Of a stretch of DNA of 64,000 nt, positions 63,275 through 64,000 are shown in pieces. How positions within the stretch are numbered: position 1 is the first letter of the stretch; the number at the start of each line of letters is the position of its first letter. A model generated the notes under the pieces. The model worked only from the letters and a program-made list of their open reading frames with translations, ran no database searches and was not told the DNA's origin. The position numbers and the translations under genes are program-made. Origin of the DNA: Endozoicomonas sp. G2_1 (GTDB lineage: Bacteria; Pseudomonadota; Gammaproteobacteria; Enterobacterales; Alteromonadaceae); contig NZ_JAGHQT010000007.1 in assembly GCF_017744155.1 (NCBI RefSeq), positions 62,001 through 126,000 of the forward strand. The letters run 5' to 3'.

Positions 63275-64000
63275 CTATTCAGTTGTCGCAATAACTTGAT
63301 AGTGTTGATTTCTAATTCTTTTGAATTCGCCATTATCGATACTTTTCTTAATGATATTTTCTAGTTGTTCGGTTCGTTGTGCTAAAAATGACGATTTACT
63401 GATAGCGATATAGTAGTGGCGTTTCTGTACTGGTTGAAAATTAGCTTGGACGATTTGTTCGCCTAGCTGCATTTTCTTTAAGGTCAGTTCGGTACTCTCT
63501 GCATTGTGAAAAAAAGCATCTATTCGTTTGCTATTTAATAGCTTAATCTTTTGGCTCAAAGAAAGTAGCTGGATCTTCGCTAAGCTATTGTCGTTGTCAA
63601 ACAAGTCAAAATACTGAGCGCGCTCACTAACGCCAATTAATAGAGAAGTTAAGTCTTGGTACTTGTTGACCGATGTTTTGTTTTCTGCTCTGACAAAAAG
63701 CGCTGAGGCATCACTGTAATAAGGCGGGTGGATGTATATCAGGGTATCGCTTGTCGGGGTATTAAAGTCTTGAATACCAAAAACTAAATCTAATTCTCCC
63801 GCCTGTATAGCTTTAATTTTTCGAGCAAACGGCATTAGTTTTATCTCTACTGGCATCGAGAGTTCGTTTGATAGGTATTTGAGGTATTTACTGTGTAAAC
63901 CAGTTGGAAAGTCTGGTGAAACCGCTGAAATAAAACCTTGTTCTGCGGCATAGACGCTTGTTGAAATGCTCAATAGTGTTAACGCGGCGACTTTTTTAGG
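63275..64000 (-). CDS. Periplasmic solute-binding protein, family 3, 5' end outside the window
   Basis: Type II periplasmic-binding fold protein; the frame stays open to the right edge, so the start is missing. The visible N-terminus PKKVAALTLLSISTSVYAAEQGF is the end of a signal peptide (cleavage after VYA), so only a few residues are absent. The mature part has AVSPDFPTGLHSKYLKYLSNELSMPVEIKLMPFARKIKAIQAGELDLVFGI, IGVSERAQYF and HNAESTELTLKKMQ. It resembles amino-acid-binding SBP_bac_3 proteins. It has no visible transporter partner and is convergent with the tRNA array. It is a distant paralogue of the protein at 57374-58147; the ligand is unknown. Confidence 0.8.
   Translation of the reverse strand, partial: PKKVAALTLLSISTSVYAAEQGFISAVSPDFPTGLHSKYLKYLSNELSMPVEIKLMPFARKIKAIQAGELDLVFGIQDFNTPTSDTLIYIHPPYYSDASALFVRAENKTSVNKYQDLTSLLIGVSERAQYFDLFDNDNSLAKIQLLSLSQKIKLLNSKRIDAFFHNAESTELTLKKMQLGEQIVQANFQPVQKRHYYIAISKSSFLAQRTEQLENIIKKSIDNGEFKRIRNQHYQVIATTE

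Overview
The window is ordinary chromosomal DNA of a marine gammaproteobacterium of the Alteromonadales. It is most like Colwelliaceae (Thalassotalea/Colwellia). This is inferred from moderately AT-rich sequence, Escherichia-like core gene order (gyrA-serC-aroA-cmk-rpsA-ihfB-lapAB-pyrF; rne/rluC; yceF/yceD-rpmF-plsX-fabHDG-acpP-fabF-pabC-mltG-tmk-holB-pilZ-tatD), a prp operon of the acnD/prpF type, and marine envelope families such as TIGR03503. No prophage, transposase, integrase or CRISPR array was seen. UUG start codons are frequent.

Layout. 1-4.1 kb: end of a 2-Cys peroxiredoxin, an alpha/beta hydrolase, an acyl-CoA thioesterase and a DUF885 lipoprotein peptidase. 4.5-16 kb: DNA topology, serine and aromatic synthesis, CMP kinase, ribosomal protein S1, IHF-beta, the LPS-assembly LapAB pair, PyrF and a ComEA-like protein. 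16-21.5 kb: RNase E divergent from RluC, then a HAD phosphatase. 21.6-35.7 kb: the fatty-acid/phospholipid supercluster, running into pabC-mltG-tmk-holB-pilZ-tatD. It is interrupted between tmk and holB by two minus-strand genes, a class II aldolase and a MEST-like hydrolase. 36-44.5 kb: a fused SpmA-SpmB membrane protein, then a GntR regulator with the methylcitrate (propionate) genes prpB-prpC-acnD-prpF. 44.7-49.3 kb: a chemoreceptor, a DTW-domain tRNA modification enzyme and gamma-glutamyltransferase. 49.4-53.6 kb: a minus-strand operon of an RND/MMPL exporter, a ferritin-like putative diiron protein and a KAS III-like condensing enzyme. 53.7-62.5 kb: YHS and NTF2-like lipoproteins, cysK, an RDD protein, a solute-binding protein, DUF599, DUF2919, rnhA/dnaQ and a TIGR03503 protein. 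62.6-63.2 kb: five identical tRNA-Asp genes behind one strong promoter. The window ends inside a second solute-binding protein.

The most unusual signal is a dispersed hairpin-rich repeat at four intergenic sites (479-520, 7282-7429, 35737-35940 minus, 54271-54374). Each copy starts exactly at the U-tract of an intrinsic terminator. Arms of matching hairpins differ between copies yet keep pairing, and most loops read GGA on one strand or the other. The best candidate for an undescribed pathway is the exporter/diiron/KAS III operon at 49.4-53.6 kb. Other points of interest are an orphan minus-strand terminator at 35.94 kb, two perfect GntR-type operators, a probable leaderless yceD mRNA, a divergent thymidylate kinase at the normal tmk locus, and a tRNA-Asp array whose flanks suggest duplication of a two-gene unit.
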